NCBI GenBank assembly: GCA_030144725.1 | Contig: JASKMD010000026.1 | Span: 10,408,616 to 10,472,615 of the forward strand | Length of the DNA stretch: 64,000 nt | Source of the DNA: Haematococcus lacustris | Lineage: Eukaryota > Chlorophyta > Chlorophyceae > Chlamydomonadales > Haematococcaceae | Reading direction: 5' to 3' | In this document: positions 23,401 to 34,255 of the stretch, piece by piece | Layout: the number at the start of each line of letters is the position of its first letter | Position numbering within the stretch: the first letter of the stretch is position 1 | Translations under genes and position numbers: made by a program | The notes under the pieces: model-generated | Database searches by the model: none | Told to the model about the DNA's origin: nothing | What the model saw: only the letters and a program-made list of their open reading frames with translations

Positions 23401-23603
23401 GTATGCCGTTTGCTCTTCTTCGCATGCCATGTGTTCTTGTCGTGTCGGTCCCTGCGCGCTTCACCGCTGTCTTTCTTGTTCTTCTGAGCCCGGCTTCGCT
23501 CTGGCTGAGCCTCCAGCTCGCGGTCAACTTCACTGTCCGAGGCATCACAGCGACATATCAAGGTTATGTTGCATGCCCGCGTACTAACGACTGTTCTAAG
23601 CAT
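20459..23603 (-). pseudogene. Fanzor/TnpB-like RuvC nuclease, four exons, decayed
   Basis: Eukaryotic TnpB relatives are RNA-guided, mobile-element-borne nucleases with a split RuvC fold. Exons: 22344-23603, 21625-22191, 20891-21135, 20459-20706, with good GT/AG sites and compatible phases. Family-like signals in order: AVHTDGVAISVMS before RuvC-I; DPG then KTNMATV (RuvC-I, near 21965); YYRESGIT; SFRLYGGKQRTVAKFW; LALA then GAAGF; VVLVHGFRTNRVSS at the RuvC-II position, where relatives have an acidic residue before FRT (here HG); FYDRDVSAA (RuvC-III). The C-terminus is AAGPGRPRELSSW...LLPK. Lesions: a 1-bp loss at DPG, a frameshift near 21705, TAG at 21072-21070, and a frameshift after DVSAA. 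A solo LTR sits in intron 2. The start is the ATG at 23603, 124 bp from the divergent C1D start. Family assignment is by motif order from memory. Confidence 0.65.
21185..21553 (-). mobile_element. Solo LTR with 5 bp target duplication
   Basis: 369 bp, TGTTACAG...GTTACA on the plus strand, flanked by CAAGT at 21180-21184 and 21554-21558. It is the LTR-LTR recombination product of the element still present in copy A at 4277-7580. It lies inside intron 2 of the Fanzor-like gene. Confidence 0.9.
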
Positions 23604-23726
23604 ACACCAACCTAGTTTTCAACCGACAAAGCAATGCAATGCGTGCATGCAAGCACTCTGATTAATTCGCGACCACCAGTGCACGTCGGTTTGTGCGCAT
23701 TAGACCGGAACCAGAGCAGTACTCAG

Positions 23727-24632
23727 ATGGTGTCAATCCCTGCGAGCATAGCTAGACAGTTTGCAGACGTCGCCGATGTTGCACAAAGTCTGGATCGAGA
23801 TGTCGAGGAGCTGCTGGGGCTACTGACTGGGGGGTCTGAGTTGAAGGAGCTGGAAAGAGCCCGTGTGCTGCTGGCCCTAGGGCAGGCCGCCCTAGCAATG
23901 CACTCTCTGCAGTTGCGTGGTTGGGGCATGGATCCTGAGCTGCAGCCAGCTTTGCACAAAGAGAGGGAAAGGTTGACGGGCTTTGCCAAGCGTGTCAGCA
24001 AAGCAGAGGCAGCAGAGGAGCTGCAAAAAGCACGACCGACTTTGGTGCGTGATGCAACAAGCATGCCGCCAGTCCTGCCTTCCAGCTGTATCGTGCATGT
24101 GCTCAGTCTTCACCTTGTGTGATGCGAGAGTGAAGGTGGCCAGTCATCACCCTGTCACCTGCTCCATGACCTGATGTACTTCACACCATGTGCTTCCACA
24201 CCTGTGCTTACCTCATGCTCAGCTTAGACACCCGCCCTTCTCAATGTGAGCAAACAGGGCTGTGTTTGGGAAGGTTTTTCTGATGATGAGGAGGTACACT
24301 ACGCTGTGCTGCACTGTGTGCAGGCATTGAACGTTGCCGCAGCGAACCGCTTCATTGACGCTGCCATCCCAGACCTGAGCAGCCAGCAGCGTGAGATGTT
24401 GCGCGCTGCCAGCTCCGGAGTGAAGCGGCAGGCGGCAGAGCAGGATGCTGCCGCCCGGCCCCGCAGCAAACGTGGAGCTGGCAGGACCGGTGCCCCGGGG
24501 CAGTCAGGTGGCAGGAGTGGGTCCAGGGACCATGCCATGGCTTTCCTCCAGCAGGTCATGCAAGAGGGGGTCAAGACAGAGGCTGCCCTGCCCCCTCAAC
24601 AGCATGTCGACAGTGACAGCTCTGATGCATGA
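23727..24632 (+). CDS. C1D/Rrp47/Sas10-family nuclear exosome cofactor, two exons
   Basis: C1D (Rrp47/Lrp1) proteins bind Rrp6 and structured RNA and help the nuclear exosome trim rRNA and snoRNA precursors. Exon 1 is 23727-24044 and exon 2 is 24324-24632 (TGA), joined in phase 0 for about 208 residues. The family signature is in exon 1: KELERARVLLALGQAALAMH, then GMDPELQPALHKERERL, matching the LERARxxLxxAYxLNSL...GxDPxxHPVxxELxR pattern. Exon 2 starts with AANRFIDAAIPD, like the family's ASRFI. It ends in a Gly/Arg-rich basic tail, then QQHVDSDSSDA. An in-frame ATG at 23634 could extend the N-terminus; 23727 fits the domain better. A small extra exon between 24045 and 24323 cannot be excluded. 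Confidence 0.82.
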
Positions 24633-25423
24633 GGCCAGGGGACCCACAGCAGCAGCATGGCAGCACGGCACTGGTCACCTCCTTTCCCCCTTGCACCTGC
24701 CCGGCCTGACCCGGCGAGCTCCGCAAGCCACCTGCACTGCAGCCGGCCGCATGCAGGTAGCAGGGTGTGCCTGGCTCTCAACACCCCTCCTCGCCAGAGT
24801 TGCACGCAGCACAGGGCCAATCCTCCAGGACGACGACGACGACGACGACGACGAAGAAGAAGAAGAAGAAGGTTACGCCTGAATGCACCGGCGTCCATAT
24901 AGAGAGGAGCTACCGCCTGGGGCACGGCCTGCTCCCACCATCAAGCATCCTTCAGGATGCAGCAAGCCACCAGCGGTGACTCTACCCCACACGGTGTGAG
25001 CTGTCAGCCGGAGCTGGCCACTGGTGTAAGGCTCACCTAGCTACTCCTCGCCAGCCCTCCTGGCTTTGGATGGGCAAGGGGGCCTACCAGCCAGCACAGC
25101 TCAGTGGGGTTGCATAGCCCATGTCTCAGGCTCTACCCAGCCACTACAAAGCCCCAAGCCTGTGGTTACCGCCGTGTTTGCAAGCTTGTAGCGGTTATAG
25201 CGATCTATGCAGGGAGCATGCGAGTGGTCTGGCAAGGACAGGCTGCTGTGGCCTCGGCTGCTGCGGTGATTAGGCAGACTGTCTGTATGCACCTGCGATT
25301 GATAAGTCCCGTGTCCAAGTGGACACTCTCACTACCCCAGGCCAAGAGCCTTGGCGACCTCTAGGGCTGCTTAGGTTTGCTTCGTTTTCGCCGGGCTAGT
25401 GGCCTTATAAGCACCCCGCTGAT
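24633..25423. other. Intergenic; (GAC)n(GAA)n run, no gene recognised
   Basis: Downstream of C1D. At 24828-24870 a pure GAC repeat passes into GAA repeats; in one frame this reads D8E6 followed by GYA and a stop, so an alternative acidic last exon is imaginable but unsupported. The rest shows no coding or repeat signal I recognise. Confidence 0.4.
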
Positions 25424-25598
25424 AGTTTTGATGAGGTGCCTCGTGGTCGTGGGGTCGGCCCATGGAACGTGCCATCGATGTGGGGTTGGCAGTCATCAAG
25501 GGTGCAATCAAGGATGCTACAACTTGTTTGTAGTAGCTGAGTGAGATTACCCACAGTCCAACATGTTGTTCCTTGTTGAATGAGTTTTGTTGGCCTGA
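25424..25598 (+). repeat. SINE-like repeat, copy 2
   Basis: Same family as 1-173, with a more diverged 5' half (CTCGTGGTCGTGGGGTC) and a well conserved 3' half (GTAGCTGAGTGAGATTACCC). It lies just beyond the 3' end of the RCC1 gene. Confidence 0.7.
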
Positions 25599-25668
25599 CA
25601 GCAGGAGTCAGACAGCAGGAGTCAGACATGAGGCCAAAAAATGGTACCTTGTACTTGTTACCTTAGCC

Positions 25669-27728
25669 TTACAAAGGACGCGGCAGCGCATCCACTACCA
25701 TATGGGTATGCGTAGACCCAACGCGTCCTTCTTCACTAAGCTCAACTATAAGAAGAGTGTGCCACCACCCCGCAGCCACCTCCTTCACCCTCGGCTCGTC
25801 AGCCTCGCGCTTCGTCGGTGAGCCAAGGCCGCCTCGGGCGCCCTGCAACCCTGCGCCTTTCAGGTTGTTGGGACCCTGCGCGCGCCGTCCCAAACGGACG
25901 ACGGTCGGCTCGTGCCGGTCCTCCGAATCCCCTTGGCCCAGCTGACCAAACTGTCCGTAACCGCAGCAAAAGCAAAGACCGGTCTTCGTCAACATCACGG
26001 AATGTCGTGCACCGGCGCTAATCTGAACCACCTGCCGGCAACCAGTGTAGCATAAAAAATCAGGCATGCAACATCTTGCATGACGCTGCCGATAATCGCT
26101 AAGATGATCGTGATGATCATGGGTCATGCGTCATGGATCAATGTGGGTTGGTGTGCTAGCTCGCTCAATGCCTCTTACCCCACCCCATCCCGCACCGGCC
26201 CGCTTTACCTCTCCCTACCCCATCCCACATCAAATCACACTACTCCATGCGGCCAGCATGCAAGCAACCCACATCAGTGATGGCCTCCACCAGGTGGGGT
26301 GTGCTGCAGCCCCCCTGTGCATGGCCGAGCCCCAGCTGGCCGTTGTGGTTCCAGCCCCAGCTGTAGCAGTCGCAGCTGTCTGCAGTGCAGCGGCATGCAA
26401 CAGACATGGGGCCACATGGGGTCACATGGGGTTAGATCTCGCAGCAGCGACATGCCACAGACACAGGGCCACACTGGGTCAGTGGACCTATAGCGGGGTA
26501 GGCAGATGACAGCTCCCTGCTCCCTGCTGCCTGCCGGCCTGCCTGCCAGGGAACATGAGACAGCCCACACTGCCAACTAGCCGTACCCAACATACCAGAC
26601 AGGGCAGCAGGTGCCGTCACGATGATCTTTCCACCAACCAGCTGAGCAAAAAGCAGCTGGGCATGCAACAACAGCCATTGGTGCTCTCCAGCAGCTGCTT
26701 AGCTGGACAGGGTCAGCAGTGCAAAGGACAGCTGCGCCCCCCTCCCTCCTCCTGCCCTCGCAATGCCTGCCTGCCATGGCCCTCTCATCCTCCTCCCCTC
26801 CCCTCTCCCCCCTCTGGGCCCCCTGAGACCCCCTGCCCTGCCCCCCTGCCCTGCCCCCCTGCCCTGCCCCCCTGCCCTGCCCCCCTGCCCTGCCCCCCTG
26901 CCCTGCCCCCCTGCCCTGCCCCCCTGCCCTGCCCCCCTGCCCTGCCCCCCTGCCCTGCCCCCCTGCCCTGCCCCCCTGCCCTGCCCCCCTGCCCTGCCCC
27001 CCTGCCCTGCCCCCCTGCCCTGCCCCCCTGCCCTGCCTCCTTGCCCCCGCTCCCCTCCTCACCCGTGATCACCATGGTGTGGGCGCTGCCACACGCCACC
27101 TGGGTGACCCGGAGGCCCTGCAGGCCGCGCACCAGGGCAGGCTGACGCACCTCACCTGCCCTGCCCCCCAGCTCAGGTGCTGAGGCGCTACTGCTGCTGC
27201 TCGGCCCTGCCACACGCAGCAGGGAGCAGTGCGGGGGGAGGACAAGGCGGGAGGGGTGCATTGAGACGTTGAGCACTGGCATTGAGACACCACAAGCCAC
27301 TGTCACCATGGCCATCATCATGACATGGGCATGCAAGCATGATCAGCAACACAGTTCAGTGTTACGGCCTGGGGTTGCCAAAGGAGAGTTAGTCATGCCT
27401 GAAGGTTGTGAGGCACAGCATACCCCAGCCTCTTCAATCAGCCTCACAGAGGACACAGGCAGTGAAGGGCTGAGTCTAGGCGGCTGCACAGCTGTAGGGA
27501 GTAGAATTCGAAGGTCTATGGAGGTGGTGTGCCTCAGGCTGGCTGTCAGGCTGGCTGGCTGGCATGCCATCAGGTTGGCTTTAATTCCAGCACCAGTGGT
27601 GGCAGCAGGGACAATGCCGCACCTGCCCAGCTGCACCCCAGCCCTAGGGCACCCAGCCCATCCCAGCCCCATGCCAGCAGCCACCCCTGGGCAGTGACAG
27701 CGCAGCAGTGGCGACCGCCACAAGCCAC
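25669..27728 (-). CDS. RCC1-repeat protein, multi-exon (5' end not resolved)
   Basis: RCC1 repeats form a seven-bladed propeller used by Ran exchange factors, UVR8 and many scaffold or E3 proteins; which one this is cannot be told. Visible exons: 27623-27728 (VACGGRHCCAVTAQGW...LGALGLG), 27063 to about 27275 (VTQVACGSAHTMVITG), 26596-26641 (VGGKIIVTAPAALS), 26273-26379 (CYSWGWNHNGQLGLGH) and 25669-26031 (ISAGARHSVMLTKTG, GYGQFGQLGQGD, KEVAAGWWHTLLIVE, stop). These are typical repeat pieces: ACGxxHxxAxT, then WGxNxxGQLGLG. The 46-bp exon joins 26379 in phase; phase between 27063 and 26641 does not fit, so an exon or site is missing. First exons may lie in 27.75-28.6 kb. A 13-bp minisatellite sits in one intron. 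Confidence 0.72.
26828..27045. repeat. 13 bp minisatellite (CCCTGCCCCCCTG)n
   Basis: About 16 nearly perfect copies inside an intron of the RCC1-repeat gene. One strand is G-rich with runs of six G. Any reading frame across it (PCPAPLPCPPALP) is a repeat artefact. Confidence 0.95.
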
Positions 27729-28041
27729 CTGCACTGCAGCCGGCAGCCACAAGCAGGCAGCAGGCCGGGGTCAAGGGGCTGCTGAGGGAGACCTCTAGTC
27801 GGCAGGTCCAGGGATCAAACCCTGGCGCTGAAAGCGGTTGGAGTGATGCACTCTGGAGTTTGCAATGTGCCTGCTCGCAAAACAAGCAACGGTAGGCTAG
27901 GTGCACATCTGCCAACTGGCGCTTTGCCTGCAGCTCAGGCTCACATTGGCATTGGCCGCATTGCTGCCCGCTGGGCTGCTGAGAGGCCTCATGAGGGCAC
28001 ACGCATGCGGTGCAGGCGCTCACACCTCAGTGCTTGTCTGC

Positions 28042-28091
28042 TAGCATGCTACTAGCATGTGCCAGGTAATGCTACTAGCATGTGCCTGGTA
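28042..28091 (+). repeat. Two ~24 bp direct repeats
   Basis: TGCTACTAGCATGTGCCAGGTAA and TGCTACTAGCATGTGCCTGGTAA stand next to each other. Confidence 0.75.
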
Positions 28092-28623
28092 ATTATCGCA
28101 AGTGCATGGCTGCTCCGCTGGACCCCCAAAACCTCACTTGAGTGATTCTTAACTTTGACAGGGAAGTGCGTGGCAGCAGCGCTGGCGCCACTACTGGTGC
28201 CGCATCCGCCTGGCCGCTGCCTAGATCAGCCATGCTACTCGCCATGCTGTCATGCTGCTCAGCAGAACTGCCTGGTTGGAGGCCCTGCTGCTGCTGTGGT
28301 GGCAGCGGGGGCAGGTGTGGTGTGGTGTGGTGTTGCCGCTGATGTGTAGGCTGGCCCAGGTCCCTCTGCCCTTCAGCGCCAGTGGCAGTGGCCTCCAGAG
28401 CAGGGCCAAGAACACACTCCCAGGATCCAGGTACTGGCCCTGCATGGCGCCAACCTTGCAAAGGTGCTGGCAGGGTGTCATGCACCGAGGTGTGGTGCCA
28501 AGGGTTATGACCCTGCAGGGTGTGAGGGAAGAGGGCACATCAACCCACACATGCGGGGCGTTGCCGGTAGCTGGAGCTTTTGAAGCCAAGCTGCAGTCTG
28601 CCAAGCCACCAAAACTTGCACCT

Positions 28624-28735
28624 GAGCGATATTTCGAAGTAGGGTCGAGCTATGAATTCAAGGGTATGAACCTATGCCATGTCACTTTGAGCTATAGATC
28701 ATGCATCAGGGCGAAACGGAAGAAAACACAGGTGC
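28624..28735 (+). repeat. Second dispersed repeat family, copy 1
   Basis: About 110 bp beginning GAGCGATATTTCGAAG, with GAATTCAAGGGTATGAACC in the middle and GGGCGAAACGGAAG near the end. It recurs at 40142-40250. Here it is fused directly to a SINE-like unit (28737-28882), suggesting a two-part composite retroposon. Confidence 0.75.
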
Positions 28736-28736
28736 T

Positions 28737-28882
28737 CAGTGGTCTAATGGGAAAGTGCCACCTGAGTGGGGTTTGTAGTCATCAAGGGTGCGACCGAGGA
28801 TGCTTCAACTTAATTGGAGTAGCTGAGTGAGATTACCCACAGTCAGCCAAGTTGTTCCATGTTGAATGAGTTTTGTTGGCCT
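28737..28882 (+). repeat. SINE-like repeat, copy 3
   Basis: Best A-box version of the family: CAGTGGTCTAATGGGAAAGTG, then GGGTGCGACCGAGG about 45 bp later. It lacks the first ~20 bp of the unit, being replaced by the repeat at 28624. Confidence 0.75.
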
Positions 28883-29765
28883 GATGAGGACAAGGATAAG
28901 AAATACATCGCCATGAACAGTCATTGCACAACGTACCTGGCTATATGCAACTGTTTGTGGAAATGTATTCACCTTTGGTGAGTTGGGATGCTTGCAGCTG
29001 GCTGGCTCTTGGTCGTTTGTGGGTGGATGCTGTATCTGGCCCCTGGCCATGGATGTGGTTGGGGTTGCGCTGCCAAACACTGCCGCTAGCATCCAATACC
29101 AGCTCGTGTATGTCACCTGCGCACTATGATGAATTGCTGCATGAATGGACAGCTTTTGAAACATGCATGGCATGAACTGACGGAAGAGCAAGGGCCCAGC
29201 GTCCCCCGCCAGCCAGGCGCATCAAGTGTGTCGAGGCTGAGCAGGGCAGTTGAGCCTACCCAGCTTACCAGCAGCTGTGGAAATGATGTTGGCGGGGCCG
29301 CTAGCTCCTGCTTCCCTGGGGGATGCTGGCAGGCTGGTGGTGTCAAGCTGGCGGCACGTCCAACCTACTGCCCCAGGGCTGCTGTGCAGCATGCTTTGGG
29401 TTGATGAAGGAGTCAACACGGTGCGGTGCGACGAGCAGCAGACAGCTGCCGTACCCCATGCCCTGCCCTGGCTGCAAAGCGCGAGTGCGCAAGGCGATGT
29501 CGTGCCAGGACACGCCTCGAGCATTAGTGGCGTAGGGCGACACGACTGCTGCACCCCCAAGCTTCCATCTGGAACAGAGCCACAGTAAAGCACACGCAGC
29601 TTACATCCCATGTGCTGCTGTACAGTAGATGTTGATGAGCTGGGGCTGGGCAGGGCAGGTGGGGCAGGGTCGGGCAATGCAGCCTTTCTCCTTGGTCACA
29701 TTTCATGGGCATGTGCAGCACAGTGCGAATTGTGTTCCCTTCTCTGGCTACGTAAGCCGCACATC
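28883..29765. other. Intergenic region upstream of eS26
   Basis: No gene called. It contains short open frames on both strands (for example a CPGCKARVRKAMSC-like frame on plus near 29465, and its antisense) without supported starts or splice context. The eS26 promoter should be at its right end. Confidence 0.35.
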
Positions 29766-30355
29766 ATGAGCAAGAAGCGGAGGAACAACGGACGTGCTAA
29801 GCACGGTCGCGGCCATGTCAGGCGCGTCCGCTGCGAGTCCTCCGGAGTGCTCGTGCCCAAGGACAAGGCCATCAAGCGGTTCATTGTGAGGAACATTGTG
29901 GACGCATCAGCTATTCGCGACATTCAGGACTCCTCCGTCTTTGACGGTGAGGAGCCTGGTCTAACGCAAGCCTGCTTTAAGCTGTTGGCGCCATCTGCTG
30001 TTGAGGGCCGACGAGACGGGAGAACCTGGCAGCGGGAAACTTTAGTTGCATACCTACCGCCGCAGCAAGCAGCAGTGGTCCAGTGAATCACAGGGAGGGT
30101 TAAGCTGTTGCTCCTCTATAGGACGTTTAGCCGCTCATGGGTGCCTGTGCACGGCGCCGACCTATTTCTGCACCCTCATGCGCTGTTGCAGGCTACGCCT
30201 TGCCCAAGATCTACCGCAAGGTGTACTACTCAGTGTCCGCAGCCATTCACTCCAAGGTTGTGCGCGTGCGAAGCGTAAAGGACCGAAAGATCCGGGAGCC
30301 ACCCAAGCGCTTCGTGCGCCCACGCGACGACCAGAAGCCTAAGCCAGCAGTATAA
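29766..30355 (+). CDS. RPS26: Cytosolic small-subunit ribosomal protein eS26, two exons
   Basis: eS26 sits at the mRNA exit channel of the 40S subunit and contacts mRNA upstream of the start codon. Exon 1 is 29766-29946 and exon 2 is 30192-30355 (TAA). They join as GAC G|GC to give DGYALPK, for 114 residues. Family matches: [46 protein letters not shown], and a basic Pro-rich tail. Oddity: in the usual eS26 two CxxC pairs bind zinc. Here the first pair reads CESS and the second SVSA, so three of four ligands are gone. The intron is 245 bp. TGTAA (a volvocalean poly(A)-type signal) occurs at 30509-30513, about 150 bp past the stop. Confidence 0.95.
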
Positions 30356-31539
30356 GCAGGCAGCCATGGGATGACGAGCCAGCAGCTATGCTTGCAGCAG
30401 CCAGCAGCTTGTTGCAGCTCCTCCCTCGACAGCCTCCCAGTTTTAGGGACTACTCCACTATGGGAGCATATGTGCAGCTCCATGGGGCTCATACTGTCAA
30501 AAGGCCCTGTAAGATGGTTTGCATGCCGTTGACAGTGTGCAGATGGAGTGCGAGAGGGCAGCTCTGGCAAGCTGGTGTTGTGTGCAGATGGGATGGCACT
30601 ACAGGTGTACACAGCCAGCCTTTTGCAGCCCTGTACCAACTGGTCTGCCAATGCACTTGCATTGCTTTGCAATGGATGGTAACAGGCTTAAAACCTGCTA
30701 CATGTGCTGACTTGTAAGCTCATGGAAGGCTGCGTGGCAGTAGCAGAAAGCATCTCTGTGAGGAGCCCTTAGGCATGGTCGCTGCTTTGGGTGTGCCGGT
30801 GAGCCAAGGGAGGGCTGCTGCTCACTCAAACTTTGGTTGAACAAACAGTGATGCAACCAACTGCTCATGTTGGTATGCGATGCCACTGGCGATGTAAAGG
30901 GCGATGACTGCAGCTGCAGCTGACAAACCGACATGCCAACAGGGACAGCTAGGCCACTTGAACATCAGCCGTCACTTGTCAGCATGTCATCACCTCGGCA
31001 CGCAGTCAAAAGGATAGGTCATTATATCCACAGCATGTTGCAGGTTTGGTGGCCTGACCAAGGTGCTCTTCTTTCCACCTGCGTTGCCGATACTGCACGC
31101 ACCCAGTGCCTGACCAGGCAATAGGGCTCCCCCACCCAAGGGATGCAACGTCAGATGGCTGGACCTGGAAACCTTCCCCCGCTCACCCGACAGGTGGCTG
31201 GACTGGGAACCCACGCAGCACTGAACCTGCAGCCTCAGACCCAGCAGGCCCAGCCTCAGGCGCAGCCCCAACCTTCAAAGGCGAAGGTCCTGCTAAAGAG
31301 GCCCTCGGCAAGCTGGCATCAAAAGCTATTGCAACAGGCAGTCTTGGCACAGTCTCGGCGTGTGTTAAGCTGCTGGCACTCCCCTTGGAGTACTCCCACT
31401 GTGGGGACAACATGCTCCATGTAATTGATATGTAATGGACCTCACTTTCGCCCCACTCCGGTTGCCGGCACTCCGGTTAGATGGCGACCTGATGCACACC
31501 CCAACACGGCCACTCCGCTTGGATAATGTTACTAATCCC
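30356..31539. other. Intergenic; at most a weak RuvC-III-like trace
   Basis: Starts as the eS26 3' flank. Near 31190-31230 the plus strand reads DRWLDWEPT and, one frame on, AALNLQ. This resembles a frameshifted version of the RWLDRD..LNLQ segment at 31950. It is too short to call. Confidence 0.35.
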
Positions 31540-32041
31540 TGAGATGCCCCCGAAGGGGAAACGAAAGCGCCCCGTCTCCCCCGCACAGAGTGCAGCCGGT
31601 AAGCCGCAAAGCCTGACGGAAGGCTAGGCCCCACCGAAGCTTACTGACGACGCGACGCAGTGTGCGCCACGCGACAATGCGACTCCGTGCATCAAATCCT
31701 GCCGTGCGTGTGCTGTGCCTTCCCGTGTCTGCAGGCGCCAGTGGTAGTGGGCAGGACCCCCTCCTCTCCCAGCCCAGGCCCAAGCCCCTGCCCAGCCCCC
31801 ACCCCCGCCCCCAGCCCCTGCCCAGGCGCCCCCCACACCCCCAGCCCAGGCCCCCCCCGCCCAAGCCACACCCCCTCCCCCAGCCGAGGCCCCCCCCCTC
31901 CCTGCAGCACCTGGCCCAGCCCCACCACCCCAGGCCCCCCCAGGGGGCAGGTGGCTGGACCGGGACACCAACGGGTGCCTGAACTTGCAGCGCATTGGGG
32001 AGAGCATGCAGCGCCCCATAGAGGGCTACCCCTCCCATTGA
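31540..32041 (+). pseudogene. Fanzor-like subfamily 2: start fused to RuvC-III end
   Basis: A basic start (ATG at 31540, MPPKGKRKRPVSPAQ) runs into stops and frame changes. A Pro/Ala/Gln-rich stretch (about 31735-31945, one frame) then leads directly into GGRWLDRDTNGCLNLQRIGE and MQRPIEG and ends at TGA (32039-32041). DRDTN...LN fits the RuvC-III signature (DRDxNxAxNI) of TnpB/Fanzor proteins. Everything between an N-terminus and RuvC-III, including RuvC-I and II, is absent here. Whether the start belongs to the same gene is an inference. Confidence 0.5.
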
Positions 32042-33004
32042 ACCACCAACCCCCCTAACGATAAGGGACAACGGCTTTTCCGGACTCATTTCTGCACGGA
32101 TTTACACGCGGGTTGAAGCGTCGGAATGAGGCCGCGCTCAGCCACACGCTGAGCTGGTCGGGCATGTTGCCGGGTATTCGACCCTACCGAGCCTGCGGAC
32201 GTGATGTACGTTGACCCAGTAGTAGTGAGTCCTTGTTTAACGCGATGGATAGTGCGCGATGTGCGAGGAGCCCGACCTCATGTCCAACATAATAACCCAC
32301 ATGCGCTGGCTCTGAGGCGACGAAACTAGGCTCAGGGGCTTTGAAACTAGGAGGAGACCACGGCAGAAGCACAGAAGTGACAACTGCATCGATCCCTTGT
32401 TGATTAGGCTCCAAAAGGTGGGCAAACCCTCCTCCATGCTGCCCACTCTGCTGATGCCAGTATGACCACCATCAAACTAAATCAAACTCTCCAGCCCTGC
32501 GTCACTGGCTAGGGAACTTAGCTGTGGACCCCCTGCCAAGTTCTCATCTCTTGCCGAGATTTGCCCATATGTGTTTTAGAAGATGGCGTGTGCACATGTC
32601 TGCAGCATGCCGACATCCAAACATCACCTCTGCAAACGGCAGGGGGGCCAGGCTGACCGCTGTGCGTGTTGTGTGAGGTCTACGCAAGCTGCCAGCACTA
32701 GCTGGTTGGAGATTCATGTGGAGGGGGAGGCTGTGTAAGATGATGTTGAGAAAACTGGGCTCCATGCGTAAAGTGTACCGCAGCGGAGAACTCTGCATCC
32801 CGCGTTGTGGGTGTTGTTAGGCAGCACTTGAAAGGCCCATCGCGCACAGCGGAACCGTTCGCGTGCCTGGCAGACTGCCAGTCACCGTGGGTGCCAGCAG
32901 CTCGGGCGCGCAGGCGCAAGCGCGGCGCAGAGATAAGGCATTTCGCGTTAAAATGACAACTCAACTCTCACCAGGCGCGCCACAAAGTCAAATGTCCCTT
33001 ACGT
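32042..33004. other. No gene recognised
   Basis: Moderately GC-rich sequence between two Fanzor-like pieces. It contains a small inverted repeat near 32139-32157 (GCTCAGC..GCTGAGC) and a GGTATTCGACCC near 32173. No ORF of note. Confidence 0.4.
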
Positions 33005-33201
33005 GGTGGTTCAATGGGAGGGGTAGCCAGAGCTGTGCCAATGGAAAGATCTTGAGGCTCTGCCCCCCATTGGCAAGGAGTAAAAGCAGGGCTACAAGCT
33101 GGTCAATGACCGGCTGCCCAAGGGCAGGCAGTGGTTGCACCGGGCTGCAGAGTACCGGCGGGGTATTGATGGCCGGGCTCGCAACAATGCATAGGGCCTG
33201 G
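33005..33201 (+). pseudogene. Fanzor-like subfamily 2: C-terminal tail fragment
   Basis: One frame reads ELCQWKDLEALPPIGKE, a TAA, then KQGYKLVNDRLPKGRQ, LHRAAEYRRGIDGRARNNA and a TAG at about 33199. From memory this tail follows RWLDRDTN...RP(I/L)ELC in related algal proteins; here about 960 bp separate it from that segment at 31950-32041. The internal stop and the gap make it non-functional. Confidence 0.5.
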
Positions 33202-33241
33202 TAGTTTTACACAGGCTGTCAGCCTTACAAAGCATGATGCT

Positions 33242-33408
33242 ATTAGTTTTGATGAGGAGCCCAGTGGTCTGTTGGGAAAGTGCCACCAGTGTGGGGTTTG
33301 TAGTCATCAAGGGTGCGACCGAGGATGCTACAATATGTCTGTAGTAGCTGAGTGAGATTACCCACAGTCCAACATGTTGTTCCTTGTTGAATGAGTTTTG
33401 TTGGCCTG
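33242..33408 (+). repeat. SINE-like repeat, copy 4
   Basis: Closest relative of the copy at 1-173, full length from TAGTTTTGATGAGG to TTTTGTTGGCCTG. Confidence 0.8.
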
Positions 33409-33687
33409 CTCATGTTGGTAATGTGACAACCCTGAGAAGCAACAAGCTGGCACTGACGCATACCACGCTGCTGACTGTCTGCCGAGGCTGGTTAGGCATC
33501 AATTGTGACACTTGCTACTAGCATATACAAATGCCCAACATCCACAATTCATCACTTCTTAAGCGGCAAGCTCGAATGTTCCACCGACAGGGAAAAAAGG
33601 TATGCACTGTCGCCGAGATACCAAGAGTCACACCAGGTCTGCAATCAAGGTTTTCCCTAGCTAGGATCAGATTACCCGTGATTGGGT

Positions 33688-34168
33688 CAGGCTTGTGAAT
33701 CTTCAGATTTTCAGTTTTTCAGATTTTCAATTTTCAATGAAAATGAAAGTGTTTCATGTGAAAATGTGAAAGAGTTTCATCGTCAGTGAAACTGAGCGGA
33801 TGCCGCTGGTTCTCAGCCTATTCTCGTAAACACGGCTTGTTTGTAGGCCTGCACTGCTTGAAATGCAGAAATACTTAGTTTGCCTAAGGTCAGACATGCA
33901 AGCCATTTTAAAAGATGCAAGCCGTCCATGCTGTCCGTGGATTCGCCATCTGTGGCGTTATCTGGCTTGCGCTTCCTTCGCTGTGGCTGTAGCGCGCTGG
34001 CGCCAGCCCAGCCAAGCACAGCCAAGCCAATCACTCTGCAACACCCGATCTGCGATCTGACCGGGGGCAGCACCCGGCACTTTCAGATTTGCAGTGAATA
34101 CGTTCAGAATTTCAGATGAAAATTTTCAATGAAAATCTGAATGAAAATCTGCAATTTTCACAAGCCTG
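33688..34168. mobile_element. hAT-type MITE with 8 bp target duplication
   Basis: 481 bp. The left end CAGGCTTGTGAATCTTCAG and the reverse complement of the right end CAGGCTTGTGAAAATTGCAG form ~27 bp imperfect terminal inverted repeats, continued by AT-rich subterminal TTTTCA/TGAAAA repeats. It is flanked by GATTGGGT at 33680-33687 and 34169-34176. An 8 bp duplication and CAGG termini are hAT features. No transposase; a GC-rich centre (33880-34070) looks captured, and part of it resembles 44125-44180. Confidence 0.9.
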
Positions 34169-34255
34169 GATTGGGTGCTGCCATGCATGCGCTGCCTTGA
34201 TGGCTTGGGTCCAGATATGTGGGTGGCTGGTAGGGTATGTTCGCTTACATTAGTT

